Origin: Idiomarina abyssalis
Lineage (GTDB): Bacteria; Pseudomonadota; Gammaproteobacteria; Enterobacterales; Alteromonadaceae
Direction: 5' to 3'
DNA: 64,000 nt
Assembly (NCBI RefSeq): GCF_900116625.1
Contig: NZ_FPBE01000007.1
Coordinates: forward strand, 62,001-126,000
Under the pieces are notes generated by a model. The model had not been told where the DNA came from. It was given only the letters and a program-made list of their open reading frames with translations, and searched no databases. Below are positions 17,657 to 25,106 of the stretch, in pieces. Position 1 is the stretch's first letter. Every line of letters starts with the position of its first letter. Made by a program: the position numbers and the translations under genes.

Positions 17657-17992
17657 AATTCTCTCTTCGCGGCTGAAATTTGTGCGAATTATAACTCAAA
17701 CAGGCGGGGGTGATCACGTCTTCACCCGTTTATCGAACGAAAAATACCGAAACCTGCAAATACCTCAATGGCCATATCAGACCTAGGTTATAGCGTTACA
17801 TATGTTGGAATTTTGTAAATTCTTTAAACAATCTTTACATTCTCACTCTTTAAATCGTTTATTTTTTGTTATTAAATGCAACAAATGATGTCAAACGACG
17901 TCATTTTCGTGCAGCCAAACGACGTATCCTCTGCTGCCTTCTTTGAAGGACTCATTGCAGTCCACATAAAAACAAAAAGAGAATATTACGTT
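17657..17992 (+). promoter_or_regulatory. Intergenic control region of queH and the secreted protease
   Basis: No gene is seen in these 336 bases. A 24-base interrupted palindrome lies at 17883-17906 (AAATGATGTC, AAAC, GACGTCATTT; 9 of 10 pairs). The decamer CAAACGACGT occurs at 17892-17901 and again at 17916-17925, 24 bases apart. The stretch 17800-17875 is AT-rich and is a likely promoter. The repeats lie 70-110 bases before the protease ATG and look like a regulator-binding region; the regulator is unknown. Confidence 0.45.
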
Positions 17993-19924
17993 ATGAAAAA
18001 ACTAAGTGTTCTTACACTGTCTGCTTTGGCAGTGTCGGTTTCATCTGCTTTTGCAAAACCACCTGAGCATTCTCAAGCTCAGCCACTACTTGATAACCAG
18101 AAGCAAATCGAAAGCGCCGCTCCGCAACGTTACATTATTAAATTTAAGAATAATGGTAACGCCGTACAGAAAATGGGGAACCGTGGCCGTTCTGAACTTG
18201 CGATATCTCGCGCAAACAACATGGTCAAAAAGGCCGGCGGTAAAGTAAAACTCAGCATGCGCCATAACCTGGCAGTTGCTGCTGAACTTACCGAAAAACA
18301 GAAAAAGCGCCTTGAGAAAAACCCTAACATTGAATACGTTGAAGTTGACCAAAAACGTCGCTTCATGGCTCAAGACGTACCTTACGGCATCGGCCAGGTT
18401 CAGGCTGACTTAGTTGATGACAGCGTTGCAGCTGCATCTGCCGGTGGTAAGAAAATTTGTGTTATCGATTCAGGTTTAGAGCTGCCGCACGAAGACATGG
18501 GTACACGAGGCGGCACCATCAACGGTACTAACGATAGCGGCACAGGCAACTGGCATGATAATGGTGGCCCTCACGGCACACACGTTGCTGGTACTATTGC
18601 CGCTTTAGATAACGGCCTGGGCGTTCGTGGCGTTATTGGCAGCAACCCTAACCTGCACATTGTAAAAGTGTTTAACTCAAGCGGCTGGGGCTATTCATCG
18701 TCACTGGTTTCAGCGATTGAAACTTGTGCTAATAATGGCGCAGACGTCGTTAACATGAGTTTAGGTGGCGGCGGATCAAGCCAGACCGAAGCCAACGCTA
18801 TGCAAGACCTCTATAACCAGGGCGTGTTGCTTGTAGCCGCTGCTGGTAACGACGGTTCAAGCTATAGCGAAACTGATCCAATGTCTTACCCTGCGTCTTA
18901 CAACGCCGTTGTTTCAGTTGCGGCAGTAGACAGCAGCAAAAACCTGGCGTCTTTCTCACAGAAAAACAGCCAAGTTGAAATTGCAGGCCCGGGTGTTAAT
19001 GTCCTTTCAACTTACCCAGAAGGCACTGGCCAGCAGGGTAACTACGGTACTATGAGCGGTACGTCTATGGCGTCACCTCACGTAGCTGGTGTTGCAGCGT
19101 TAGTTTGGTCACATCATCCAACCTGTACCGCACAGGAAATCCGTAGCGTTCTTAACACCACAGCGCAGGACTTAGGTGCAGCAGGACGTGACGTTAAGTT
19201 CGGTTACGGTTTGGCACAAACCAAAGACGCTGTTGATTACATCGACGCTAATGGCTGTAGCGGAGACGGAGATCCGGATCCAGAACCGCCAGTAGGCAAC
19301 GAGCTTGTTAACGGCGAGACTGTTAGCAACTTGTCAGCTACAACCGGTGATTCGCTATACTACACCTTAGATGTTCCAGCCGGTGCAACAGACCTGAGCT
19401 TTAGCATTAACGGTGGTTCAGGCGATGCTGACCTGTATGTTCGTTTCGGTTCAGAGCCAACTCAGTCTAGCTACGACTGCCGTCCATACCAGAGCGGTAA
19501 TACCGAAACTTGTACTATTTCTAACGTACAAGCCGGTACTTACTATGTCATGGTCAATGCTTACTCTAGCTTCTCTGGCGTTAACCTGACTGGTTCGTTC
19601 ACAGAGTCAGATGATGGCGGTGAAGGCGGTTCAGCTTCTGCATCAGACCTTTCAGGCTCTGCCAATGAGTGGACTCACTACTACGTCGACATTCCTGCCG
19701 GCATGTCATCACTTGACGTAACCATGTCTGGTGGGAACGGCGACGCTGACCTTTATGTTCGTCAGGGCAGCCAGCCTACGGAATCTAACTACGAGTGCCG
19801 TCCTTACCGTTCAGGTAATAACGAAACTTGTAATATAGATAGCCCGGCTGAAGACCGTTGGTACATTAGCCTTAAAGGCTACACTAACTACTCAGGCGTA
19901 GACCTGTTAGTTGAATGGGAATAA
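17993..19924 (+). CDS. Secreted subtilisin-like serine protease (S8) with two PPC domains
   Basis: Starting at ATG 17993, the 643-residue preproprotein has a signal peptide (MKKLSVLTLSALAVSVSSAFA) and an inhibitor-I9 propeptide (about 45-122). The S8 catalytic domain carries Asp159 (VIDSG), His194 (HGTHVAG), oxyanion Asn286 (AAGN) and Ser358 (GTSMASP). A linker rich in Asp and Pro (GDGDPDPEPP) leads to two bacterial pre-peptidase C-terminal domains, each with GDADLYVR and a Cys pair (YDCRPY/ETCTI and YECRPY/ETCNI). It degrades extracellular protein; PPC domains are usually removed during maturation. An upstream reading-frame extension to 17876 lacks a ribosome-binding site. Confidence 0.93.
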   Translation: MKKLSVLTLSALAVSVSSAFAKPPEHSQAQPLLDNQKQIESAAPQRYIIKFKNNGNAVQKMGNRGRSELAISRANNMVKKAGGKVKLSMRHNLAVAAELTEKQKKRLEKNPNIEYVEVDQKRRFMAQDVPYGIGQVQADLVDDSVAAASAGGKKICVIDSGLELPHEDMGTRGGTINGTNDSGTGNWHDNGGPHGTHVAGTIAALDNGLGVRGVIGSNPNLHIVKVFNSSGWGYSSSLVSAIETCANNGADVVNMSLGGGGSSQTEANAMQDLYNQGVLLVAAAGNDGSSYSETDPMSYPASYNAVVSVAAVDSSKNLASFSQKNSQVEIAGPGVNVLSTYPEGTGQQGNYGTMSGTSMASPHVAGVAALVWSHHPTCTAQEIRSVLNTTAQDLGAAGRDVKFGYGLAQTKDAVDYIDANGCSGDGDPDPEPPVGNELVNGETVSNLSATTGDSLYYTLDVPAGATDLSFSINGGSGDADLYVRFGSEPTQSSYDCRPYQSGNTETCTISNVQAGTYYVMVNAYSSFSGVNLTGSFTESDDGGEGGSASASDLSGSANEWTHYYVDIPAGMSSLDVTMSGGNGDADLYVRQGSQPTESNYECRPYRSGNNETCNIDSPAEDRWYISLKGYTNYSGVDLLVEWE

Positions 19925-19959
19925 GTTTATTCCCTAATTAAAACTACTCGTTAAACTAG

Positions 19960-19986
19960 AAGGGCGCCAATACGGCGCCCTTTTTT
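19960..19986 (+). terminator. Rho-independent terminator of the protease gene
   Basis: The 9-bp stem AAGGGCGCC / GGCGCCCTT with a 5-nt loop ends in a run of six T, 36 bases after the stop. Confidence 0.92.
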
Positions 19987-20060
19987 ATTTGAGCGAATTA
20001 TAACGAAAGCTGTCCGTAGTGATCACGGTTTTGACAAGATTAAAATTTAGACTAAAATAA

Positions 20061-20081
20061 GTATATCCCTTTTGGATATAC
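20061..20081 (+). promoter_or_regulatory. Putative vapBC operator
   Basis: A perfect inverted repeat, GTATATCC-CTTTT-GGATATAC, ends 10 bases before the vapB start. VapB-type antitoxins bind such palindromes at their own promoter, and a TATA-rich element overlaps it, so autoregulation is likely. Confidence 0.75.
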
Positions 20082-20091
20082 AAGGAAACTT

Positions 20092-20322
20092 ATGGCTAAA
20101 ACAACCGTTTTCAAAAGTAACCAAACACAGGCAGTAAGGTTGCCAAAAGATGTTGCCTTTTCGGAAGACGTTAGAGAGGTAGAAGTTTTAGTGGTTGGTG
20201 AAAGCCGAATTATTACTCCAGCTAAGACAAGCTGGGCATCCTGGTTTAGTGGCGAGCCTGCGAGTAGCGACTTTATGGTTGAACGCGAACAGCCTGAAGA
20301 ACAGGAGCGCGACCCACTATGA
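20092..20322 (+). CDS. vapB: VapB-type antitoxin
   Basis: The 76-residue antitoxin begins MAKTTVFKSNQTQAVRLPKD, the AbrB/SpoVT swapped-hairpin DNA-binding domain found in enterobacterial-type VapB proteins. The C-terminal part (SWASWFSGEPASSDFMVEREQP) should wrap the VapC toxin; the W-x2-WF motif is typical for this role. Its stop overlaps the vapC start by 4 bases (ATGA), coupling antitoxin and toxin synthesis. Expression is probably self-repressed through the palindrome at 20061. Confidence 0.92.
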   Translation: MAKTTVFKSNQTQAVRLPKDVAFSEDVREVEVLVVGESRIITPAKTSWASWFSGEPASSDFMVEREQPEEQERDPL

Positions 20323-20768
20323 ACCTGCGCTATATGCTCGATACGAATATTTGCATTTATATTATGAAAAATAAACCCCCATATTTGGCGCCTATTTTTG
20401 ATGAGCACTCGCGTGAGCTCTGTGTTAGTTCAGTGACCGTTATGGAGCTTCAGTACGGCGTGGAAAATTCGCAACAACGAACCACGAATGCAGACAAGCT
20501 CGACAGCTTTCTGGCTCGTTTGGCGATATTAAATTACGGCTCTGACGCTGCTTACCATACAGCACTTATCCGTCATAAACTCAAACAGCAAGGCACGCCC
20601 ATTGGCCCGTACGATCAGATGATAGCAGGCCATGCCCGATGCCAGGGACTTACCGTTGTTACCAATAACGTCAGCGAATTTGAACGGGTTCCGGGACTTA
20701 TTACTGAAAACTGGTTGCGGCAACCACCGCAGTCTTCTGTCAATGAACCAACTCCGGCCTATCGTTGA
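20319..20768 (+). CDS. vapC: VapC-type PIN-domain toxin ribonuclease
   Basis: A 149-residue PIN nuclease. The acidic residues that bind Mg2+ are present: Asp8 (MLDTN), Glu43 (VMELQYG) and Asp99 (IGPYDQMIA). The last acidic position is TNNVSEF, where Asn115/Asn116 occupy the usual T-N-D/N place and Glu120 follows. Enterobacterial VapC proteins of this type cleave initiator tRNA-fMet in the anticodon loop; that target is an inference here. A 15-residue tail (QSSVNEPTPAYR and preceding residues) extends past the usual family end. Confidence 0.92.
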   Translation: MNLRYMLDTNICIYIMKNKPPYLAPIFDEHSRELCVSSVTVMELQYGVENSQQRTTNADKLDSFLARLAILNYGSDAAYHTALIRHKLKQQGTPIGPYDQMIAGHARCQGLTVVTNNVSEFERVPGLITENWLRQPPQSSVNEPTPAYR

Positions 20769-20796
20769 TTTAGGGCTAGTGTTATATCGATAAAAC

Positions 20797-22077
20797 TTAT
20801 ATCTTGTCGAACACCGACCCGGTGTCCGGGCTGAATAATTTACTGTAGAGCTTGGTCGCGTAATTATCGGTCATACCCGAAATATAGTCACAAATAACAC
20901 GCTTTGGGTTCTCTGCGTTTTTATACTTTTGCAGAGTAGAGCCCGGCAGTAGTTGCTCTGGGTTTTCGCTCAGTACCTGAAAAAGCTTCATTATCATCAT
21001 CTGGCCTTTGTATTCCAGAACCTGCACCGAAGAGCTGCGAATAACATGCTTAAACACAAAGTCTTTCAGTACTTGCAGGGTATGTTCAATGTGCTCAGGC
21101 AACTGGGCCTGAAGATCTAACCAGGGCGATTCAAACTCATTCTGTTCTGTGACTTCAATCGCATCCACAAAATGCCCGACAAGCTTACTAATGGCGTGCT
21201 TGCGTGCCCGGCTTTGGCCTGAGAAAAGCGCTTCTGTGTAAAATCGCTCTTCCTGCATAATGACGCTGTTATCGCCAAGCACAGCGAGTACGTCTTCGCG
21301 CCACTGTTTTTCAGTGACCAAATTCAGCGCCAGTGAGTCTTCTAAATCGTGCACGCCGTACGATATATCATCTGCCAGCTCCATAATGGAGGTATCAAAG
21401 GCTTTATACTGTGCTTTGGTTTTACCCTCTTTCGTTTTAGTGGAACGAAAAGTCGCTTTGTCTTTGGGAGTCAGCGGTTCCAGTATCCAGTCCAGCACAT
21501 CCTGTTCGTCGTCATGAATAGATTTGGGCGGTTTAAAAGCACTTAAGTGATCTTCGTCAGACAGTGAGCGAGTACTAACTTCGCTATGCAAAACCGGATA
21601 CTTAAGCACACCGAGTAAAGTGCGCCGGGTCAAATCCAGACCGTCGTGGTCAGAATACTCACCCAGCTTTGAAATAATACGCAGCGTCTGCCCGTTACCT
21701 TCAAAACCACCGCTGCTGTGCATGTGGTAGTTCAGCGCCACTTCGCCGCCGTGCCCGAACGGCGGGTGACCAATATCATGCGCCAGACAAATGGCCTCAA
21801 TTTGAAAGTAAGACGGGATATGCGTCGAAATAGAGTCGTTCTCTGCATACTTTTGCTTTAACTTCTCACAAATGCCCGAACCAATCTGCGCCACTTCCAT
21901 AGAATGCGTTAAGCGCGTGCGATAAAAGTCACTTTCGCCCACACCCAACACCTGAGTTTTTGCCTGCAAGCGGCGAAACGCCGACGAGTGAATAATACGC
22001 GCCCTGTCACGCTGGGCATCGCTGTCCGGCGTAGCGGCATTAAAGGTTGTGGTTTTTCCTGAGCGGCGTTGGTGCAT
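20797..22077 (-). CDS. dGTPase-like HD-domain dNTP triphosphohydrolase
   Basis: The 426-residue enzyme hydrolyses dNTPs to deoxynucleoside and triphosphate. The opening RARIIHSSAFRRLQAKTQV and the HD metal ligands His58 (LTHSMEVAQ), His100-Asp101 (LAHDIGHPPFGHGGE) and Asp236 (ELADDISYGVHD) are those of the Dgt family. It belongs to the shorter dGTPase-like branch rather than E. coli Dgt. Some members of this branch, including a Shewanella one, act against phages by depleting dNTPs. Its position between vapBC and a restriction locus fits that role but does not prove it. Confidence 0.88.
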   Translation of the reverse strand: MHQRRSGKTTTFNAATPDSDAQRDRARIIHSSAFRRLQAKTQVLGVGESDFYRTRLTHSMEVAQIGSGICEKLKQKYAENDSISTHIPSYFQIEAICLAHDIGHPPFGHGGEVALNYHMHSSGGFEGNGQTLRIISKLGEYSDHDGLDLTRRTLLGVLKYPVLHSEVSTRSLSDEDHLSAFKPPKSIHDDEQDVLDWILEPLTPKDKATFRSTKTKEGKTKAQYKAFDTSIMELADDISYGVHDLEDSLALNLVTEKQWREDVLAVLGDNSVIMQEERFYTEALFSGQSRARKHAISKLVGHFVDAIEVTEQNEFESPWLDLQAQLPEHIEHTLQVLKDFVFKHVIRSSSVQVLEYKGQMMIMKLFQVLSENPEQLLPGSTLQKYKNAENPKRVICDYISGMTDNYATKLYSKLFSPDTGSVFDKI

Positions 22078-22160
22078 AGCAAAATGTCTTCGTTTGTTTT
22101 TTCAGTTACTCACAGCAAAACAAATTTTTGCGGGTTTGCCCAGAGAAACCTGTTCATAAA

Positions 22161-22176
22161 TGGCACACCTCTTGCT
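22161..22176 (+). promoter_or_regulatory. Sigma-54-type promoter upstream of the 215-residue gene
   Basis: TGGCACACCTCTTGCT matches the sigma-54 (RpoN) consensus TGGCACG-N4-TTGCW at 11 of 12 specified positions, with GG and GC at the exact 12-base separation. Transcription would start near 22188, about 73 bases ahead of ATG 22261. No enhancer-binding site was identified. Confidence 0.72.
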
Positions 22177-22219
22177 GTTCCCTATCCATAAACGCGAATA
22201 ACGCACTAAACAGGCAACA

Positions 22220-22237
22220 CATTGCCACCCGGCAATG
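22220..22237 (+). repeat. Hairpin in the leader of the sigma-54-preceded gene
   Basis: The perfect 7-bp inverted repeat CATTGCC-ACCC-GGCAATG lies between the predicted transcription start and the ATG at 22261. It would form a short leader hairpin just upstream of the ribosome-binding site (AAGGAAAA); it has no T-run, so it is not a terminator. Confidence 0.5.
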
Positions 22238-22260
22238 CCAGTTTTGGATAAGGAAAAGCC

Positions 22261-22908
22261 ATGAACATGACCCCTGTGAGTGATAACGCGAGTTATCCGG
22301 CAGCAACAACCACGCAAAGTGACAAAGCCCAGGAGCCAGTCAGTAAAGACGTTGCCACTGGAGAAGACAAAGAGTCATTCATCGACAAAGCGTATCGCAG
22401 CATATTGTTGAATCGTATGGGTGTTGATACCGGGCATCTGGAAGAGATTGAGCAAAAAATAGAAGAGCTTGAGAGTAAATCCAGCCTGACTAAGGAAGAA
22501 AAAGACGAGCTTAACAGCCTGATGGAAGCCCGCGATCAGCTATTCGAAGACGCTATGCGTCGCCAGGCCGAAGAAGGCAATAACGGCAAACAGTCCAATA
22601 TTCCCATATCAATAACTGAAAACTTTAATGCCCGTAAGATTTCACCCAACGACATGAGCGAACTGGCCAGCCAGTTGTTTGAAGCTGGCGTTATTACTCG
22701 TGAGCAGCGTAGCGCAATGAGTTTTCAAATCTCCAAAACCAGCCTACACAAAACCTTTACGCCAGAGTCTCAGCAGATAGACCCGGATGAGCCCATGGAT
22801 TTTGTGAAGTTTTGGGAAGATAGAGTAAAAGCCAACGACTATTTTGACGTATCAGCAAAAGAAAAAGCGAAAGACCAGAGAATTTTAGATGTGCTGCGGC
22901 AAGTGTAA
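22261..22908 (+). CDS. Hypothetical protein, charged and coiled-coil-rich
   Basis: I do not recognise this 215-residue protein. It has no signal peptide or membrane segment. Residues 1-40 are low-complexity polar. Residues 55-105 form a probable coiled coil (LEEIEQKIEELESKSSLTKE and following), and the C-terminal half has SPNDMSELASQLFEAGVITREQ and a region ending LRQV. The AAGGAAAAGCC ribosome-binding site precedes the ATG. A sigma-54-type promoter 100 bases upstream suggests control together with flagellar or nitrogen genes. In marine Gammaproteobacteria many sigma-54 genes are flagellar, so a flagellum-associated role is one guess. Confidence 0.75.
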   Translation: MNMTPVSDNASYPAATTTQSDKAQEPVSKDVATGEDKESFIDKAYRSILLNRMGVDTGHLEEIEQKIEELESKSSLTKEEKDELNSLMEARDQLFEDAMRRQAEEGNNGKQSNIPISITENFNARKISPNDMSELASQLFEAGVITREQRSAMSFQISKTSLHKTFTPESQQIDPDEPMDFVKFWEDRVKANDYFDVSAKEKAKDQRILDVLRQV

Positions 22909-22909
22909 T

Positions 22910-23203
22910 TTATTTTTTTGAGTCATCCAGATCAGACTTTTTCGCTTCAGCTAAAAGCTTCTCTGCATCGGCGCTAATAGCCTTTAGCCGCGCTGCTGTC
23001 GGCCTGAAAAGGGATTCTACTTTAGGGTTACAAGCTTCCAACTGGCGCACCATGGCTTCAAATAACTCGGCACCCACCATATAACCAGCGGTTTTATTGT
23101 GGGAAAGTACCGCCACAGGCTCAGCTTCAAAATACTGGCAGGGGTGCTTGCGCACGTCACTGGCAGATACCGTTTTTTCAGCCAATATAGTTTGTGTGTT
23201 CAT
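22910..23203 (-). CDS. YafN/Phd-type antitoxin without adjacent toxin
   Basis: A 97-residue protein with the Phd/YefM-like opening TVSASDVRKHPCQYFEAEPVAVLSHNKTAGYMV, in which the conserved N-K-P-AGY/MV pattern of YafN-type antitoxins is clear, followed by a longer charged C-terminal tail. Such proteins bind operator DNA and neutralise RelE-like toxins. No toxin gene follows: the stop is 2 bases from the end of the convergent 215-residue gene, and no small ORF lies upstream. It is therefore an orphan, perhaps a transcription regulator or the remnant of a pair. Confidence 0.78.
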   Translation of the reverse strand: MNTQTILAEKTVSASDVRKHPCQYFEAEPVAVLSHNKTAGYMVGAELFEAMVRQLEACNPKVESLFRPTAARLKAISADAEKLLAEAKKSDLDDSKK

Positions 23204-23276
23204 ACTTTACCTCACCACTTTTATACCTATTGACTAAATTATAGCCATAAAACATACGCAGTTACAAACAAAATAA

Positions 23277-23294
23277 TATACATAAATATGTACA
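23277..23294 (-). promoter_or_regulatory. Putative operator of the orphan antitoxin
   Basis: TATACATA-AA-TATGTACA is an 18-base palindrome with 7 of 8 pairs, about 75 bases upstream of the antitoxin ATG at 23203 and just after the esterase stop. Phd/YefM proteins bind TGTACA-like palindromes, so this is a candidate autoregulatory site. Confidence 0.45.
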
Positions 23295-23296
23295 AT

Positions 23297-24451
23297 TTAA
23301 TTTTCTGTCTGTTTTTTCAAATCACTATTCTGCGCTTCAATTTCACTGATGTACTTTGACTGGTGCTCGCGTGCGAACTGCACAGCTTTATTCGAGGCCT
23401 TTAGCGCACTCTCGTTGTTGTCATTCATTGCATAAACCGTTGCCAGGCTGTCCCATAAAACTTCGGACTGGTCGAATACCTCAACACCTTTCTCCAGAAT
23501 AGCCTGTCCCCAGTCAACTTGGCCTTCATAAGCGGCCTTTAAGCCATACACGTTGTATTGCTGAACCGACATAGGAAAGTCGTAACCCACTGTTTTTTCG
23601 TAATCAGCGTAGAACGCCTGCAACTGCTCCAGCGACTTAATTTCAATATTCGGAACCGCGTTAAACCCACGAAAAACGGATTTAAGCCCCTCAACATTGC
23701 CAATTAATGGCGTGCTGTCATGGGTTTCGTTTGGGAACTGCTTTGACTCCCAGTTAAAAGCCGATTCCGGCTTCGCTTCCAGCACCTTCAATAAACGCTC
23801 ATAGCCCTCAGCCATTTCATTAGGCTCATTCGCCATACTGACAAACCAACGTACCGCCTGTTTTTCTGCCTCGTGCTCTGCCACCTTTATGTCTTTTATA
23901 AGCGCAAAGTCATCCCACCAAAGGCTTGGGCTAACCGATATTGCAGCGTTGATAAAATCTGAATGGTGAGTCGCCAGATAACTGGTGTAGAGCCCTGACA
24001 GCGAGTGCCCGGTAACCACCGTGTAAGGCGACACTCTGTACTTTTTCTGCAACGCTGGCATCAGCTCATCTTGCAAAAACTGGGTGTACTGCTCGGCACC
24101 GCCAGAGCGGTCAGCGTAGGCTTCCATTTTGGTGTGAGTAAAGCGCTTTAAGCGGTTCCTCGCACTGACCCCGACAACAATCATTTCCGGCACGATAGAA
24201 AACGTACTTAAAAAATTAACGTTACCCGCTATGTGCTCAAACTGCGTTGAACCGTCCATAACCAGCAGCACCGGATACTGAAAACTGTCTGAATGCTCAT
24301 AGCTTTCCGGCAACGCAACCCGCGCCGTGACTCCTTCATCAAGGAGCTTAGATTCCATAGTGAAGATTTCGGACGCATGCACGCTGACAGCGGTGAAGAG
24401 AACGAACAGACAGGCAAATGAACGGGTTAGGCTTTTAAAGGAAAGAGTCAT
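23297..24451 (-). CDS. Exported esterase (IroE/BesA-like, esterase D fold) with C-terminal TPR-like region
   Basis: The 384-residue protein has a signal peptide (LTRSFACLFVLFTAVSVHA) and an alpha/beta-hydrolase domain with YPVLLVMDGSTQFEHI and the nucleophile elbow GHSLSG. Downstream, SPSLWWDD is a signature of the ferri-siderophore esterase/esterase D group, and NETHDSTP supplies the catalytic His. The last 100 residues (LEKGVEVFDQSEVLWDSLAT and following) resemble two TPR hairpins. It may hydrolyse siderophore or other esters in the periplasm. No Fur-like site is evident, so the substrate is open. Confidence 0.8.
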   Translation of the reverse strand: MTLSFKSLTRSFACLFVLFTAVSVHASEIFTMESKLLDEGVTARVALPESYEHSDSFQYPVLLVMDGSTQFEHIAGNVNFLSTFSIVPEMIVVGVSARNRLKRFTHTKMEAYADRSGGAEQYTQFLQDELMPALQKKYRVSPYTVVTGHSLSGLYTSYLATHHSDFINAAISVSPSLWWDDFALIKDIKVAEHEAEKQAVRWFVSMANEPNEMAEGYERLLKVLEAKPESAFNWESKQFPNETHDSTPLIGNVEGLKSVFRGFNAVPNIEIKSLEQLQAFYADYEKTVGYDFPMSVQQYNVYGLKAAYEGQVDWGQAILEKGVEVFDQSEVLWDSLATVYAMNDNNESALKASNKAVQFAREHQSKYISEIEAQNSDLKKQTEN

Positions 24452-24590
24452 GAGATCAGTAAGTTACTGTGTCGTGGGAGGTATATTAGAACTATTTGCA
24501 GGTGGGGGCAATTGGGCGGCCTATTGCGACAGCTTTCATCTGGCGTTAATTTAGTTATCTCATGCTATTAAAATCGGAGGCTACGCTTAA

Positions 24591-25106
24591 TTGGCAGACG
24601 TTCATAATAAAGATCAGCGACGCAAGAATATGCGTGCTATCAAGTCAGCTGATACTTCAATTGAGGTGCGGGTTCGCAAAATGCTCTGGCATGCTGGCTA
24701 CCGGTATCGCCTGAACGTAAAAAGCCTACCCGGAACCCCCGATATCTATTTGCCTAAGTATCGCGCAGCAATTCAAATTAACGGCTGTCTTTGGCACGGG
24801 CACAATTGCCCTCAGTTTGTGCTGCCAAAAACCAAGACTGAGTTCTGGAAGAGCAAAATTACCGATAATGTAAAAAGAGACATCAAGAACGCCGAGACAC
24901 TTCAGTTACAAAAAATTCGTTTACTGGTTATATGGGAATGCGCCCTCAGAGGAAGAGGGCGTCTTGATGAAAATTATATGCTTATCTTATTAGAAAGATG
25001 GCTGTCATCAGAAAAAACATTAGCTATCGTCGACAAACAAGGCGCTAAATTTCCTGATCCAGCTAACTTTATTTCTCAGATTAACCCTGCTTTGGCAATT
25101 CACTGA
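24591..25106 (+). CDS. vsr: Very-short-patch mismatch endonuclease Vsr
   Basis: Nicks DNA 5' of the T in T:G mismatches created when 5-methylcytosine deaminates in the methyltransferase's site. Starting at TTG 24591 (CGGAGG 10 bases upstream) gives 171 residues. With that numbering Glu25 and Asp51 (PGTPDI) fall exactly where E. coli Vsr has its catalytic residues. NGCLWHGHNCPQF supplies His69, His71 and the zinc Cys; E. coli His64 is Asn here, which many Vsr homologues also show. KTEFWKSKI and the zinc-binding ECAL follow. It overlaps the convergent restriction gene by 26 bases, completing an R-M-V locus. Confidence 0.93.
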   Translation: MADVHNKDQRRKNMRAIKSADTSIEVRVRKMLWHAGYRYRLNVKSLPGTPDIYLPKYRAAIQINGCLWHGHNCPQFVLPKTKTEFWKSKITDNVKRDIKNAETLQLQKIRLLVIWECALRGRGRLDENYMLILLERWLSSEKTLAIVDKQGAKFPDPANFISQINPALAIH

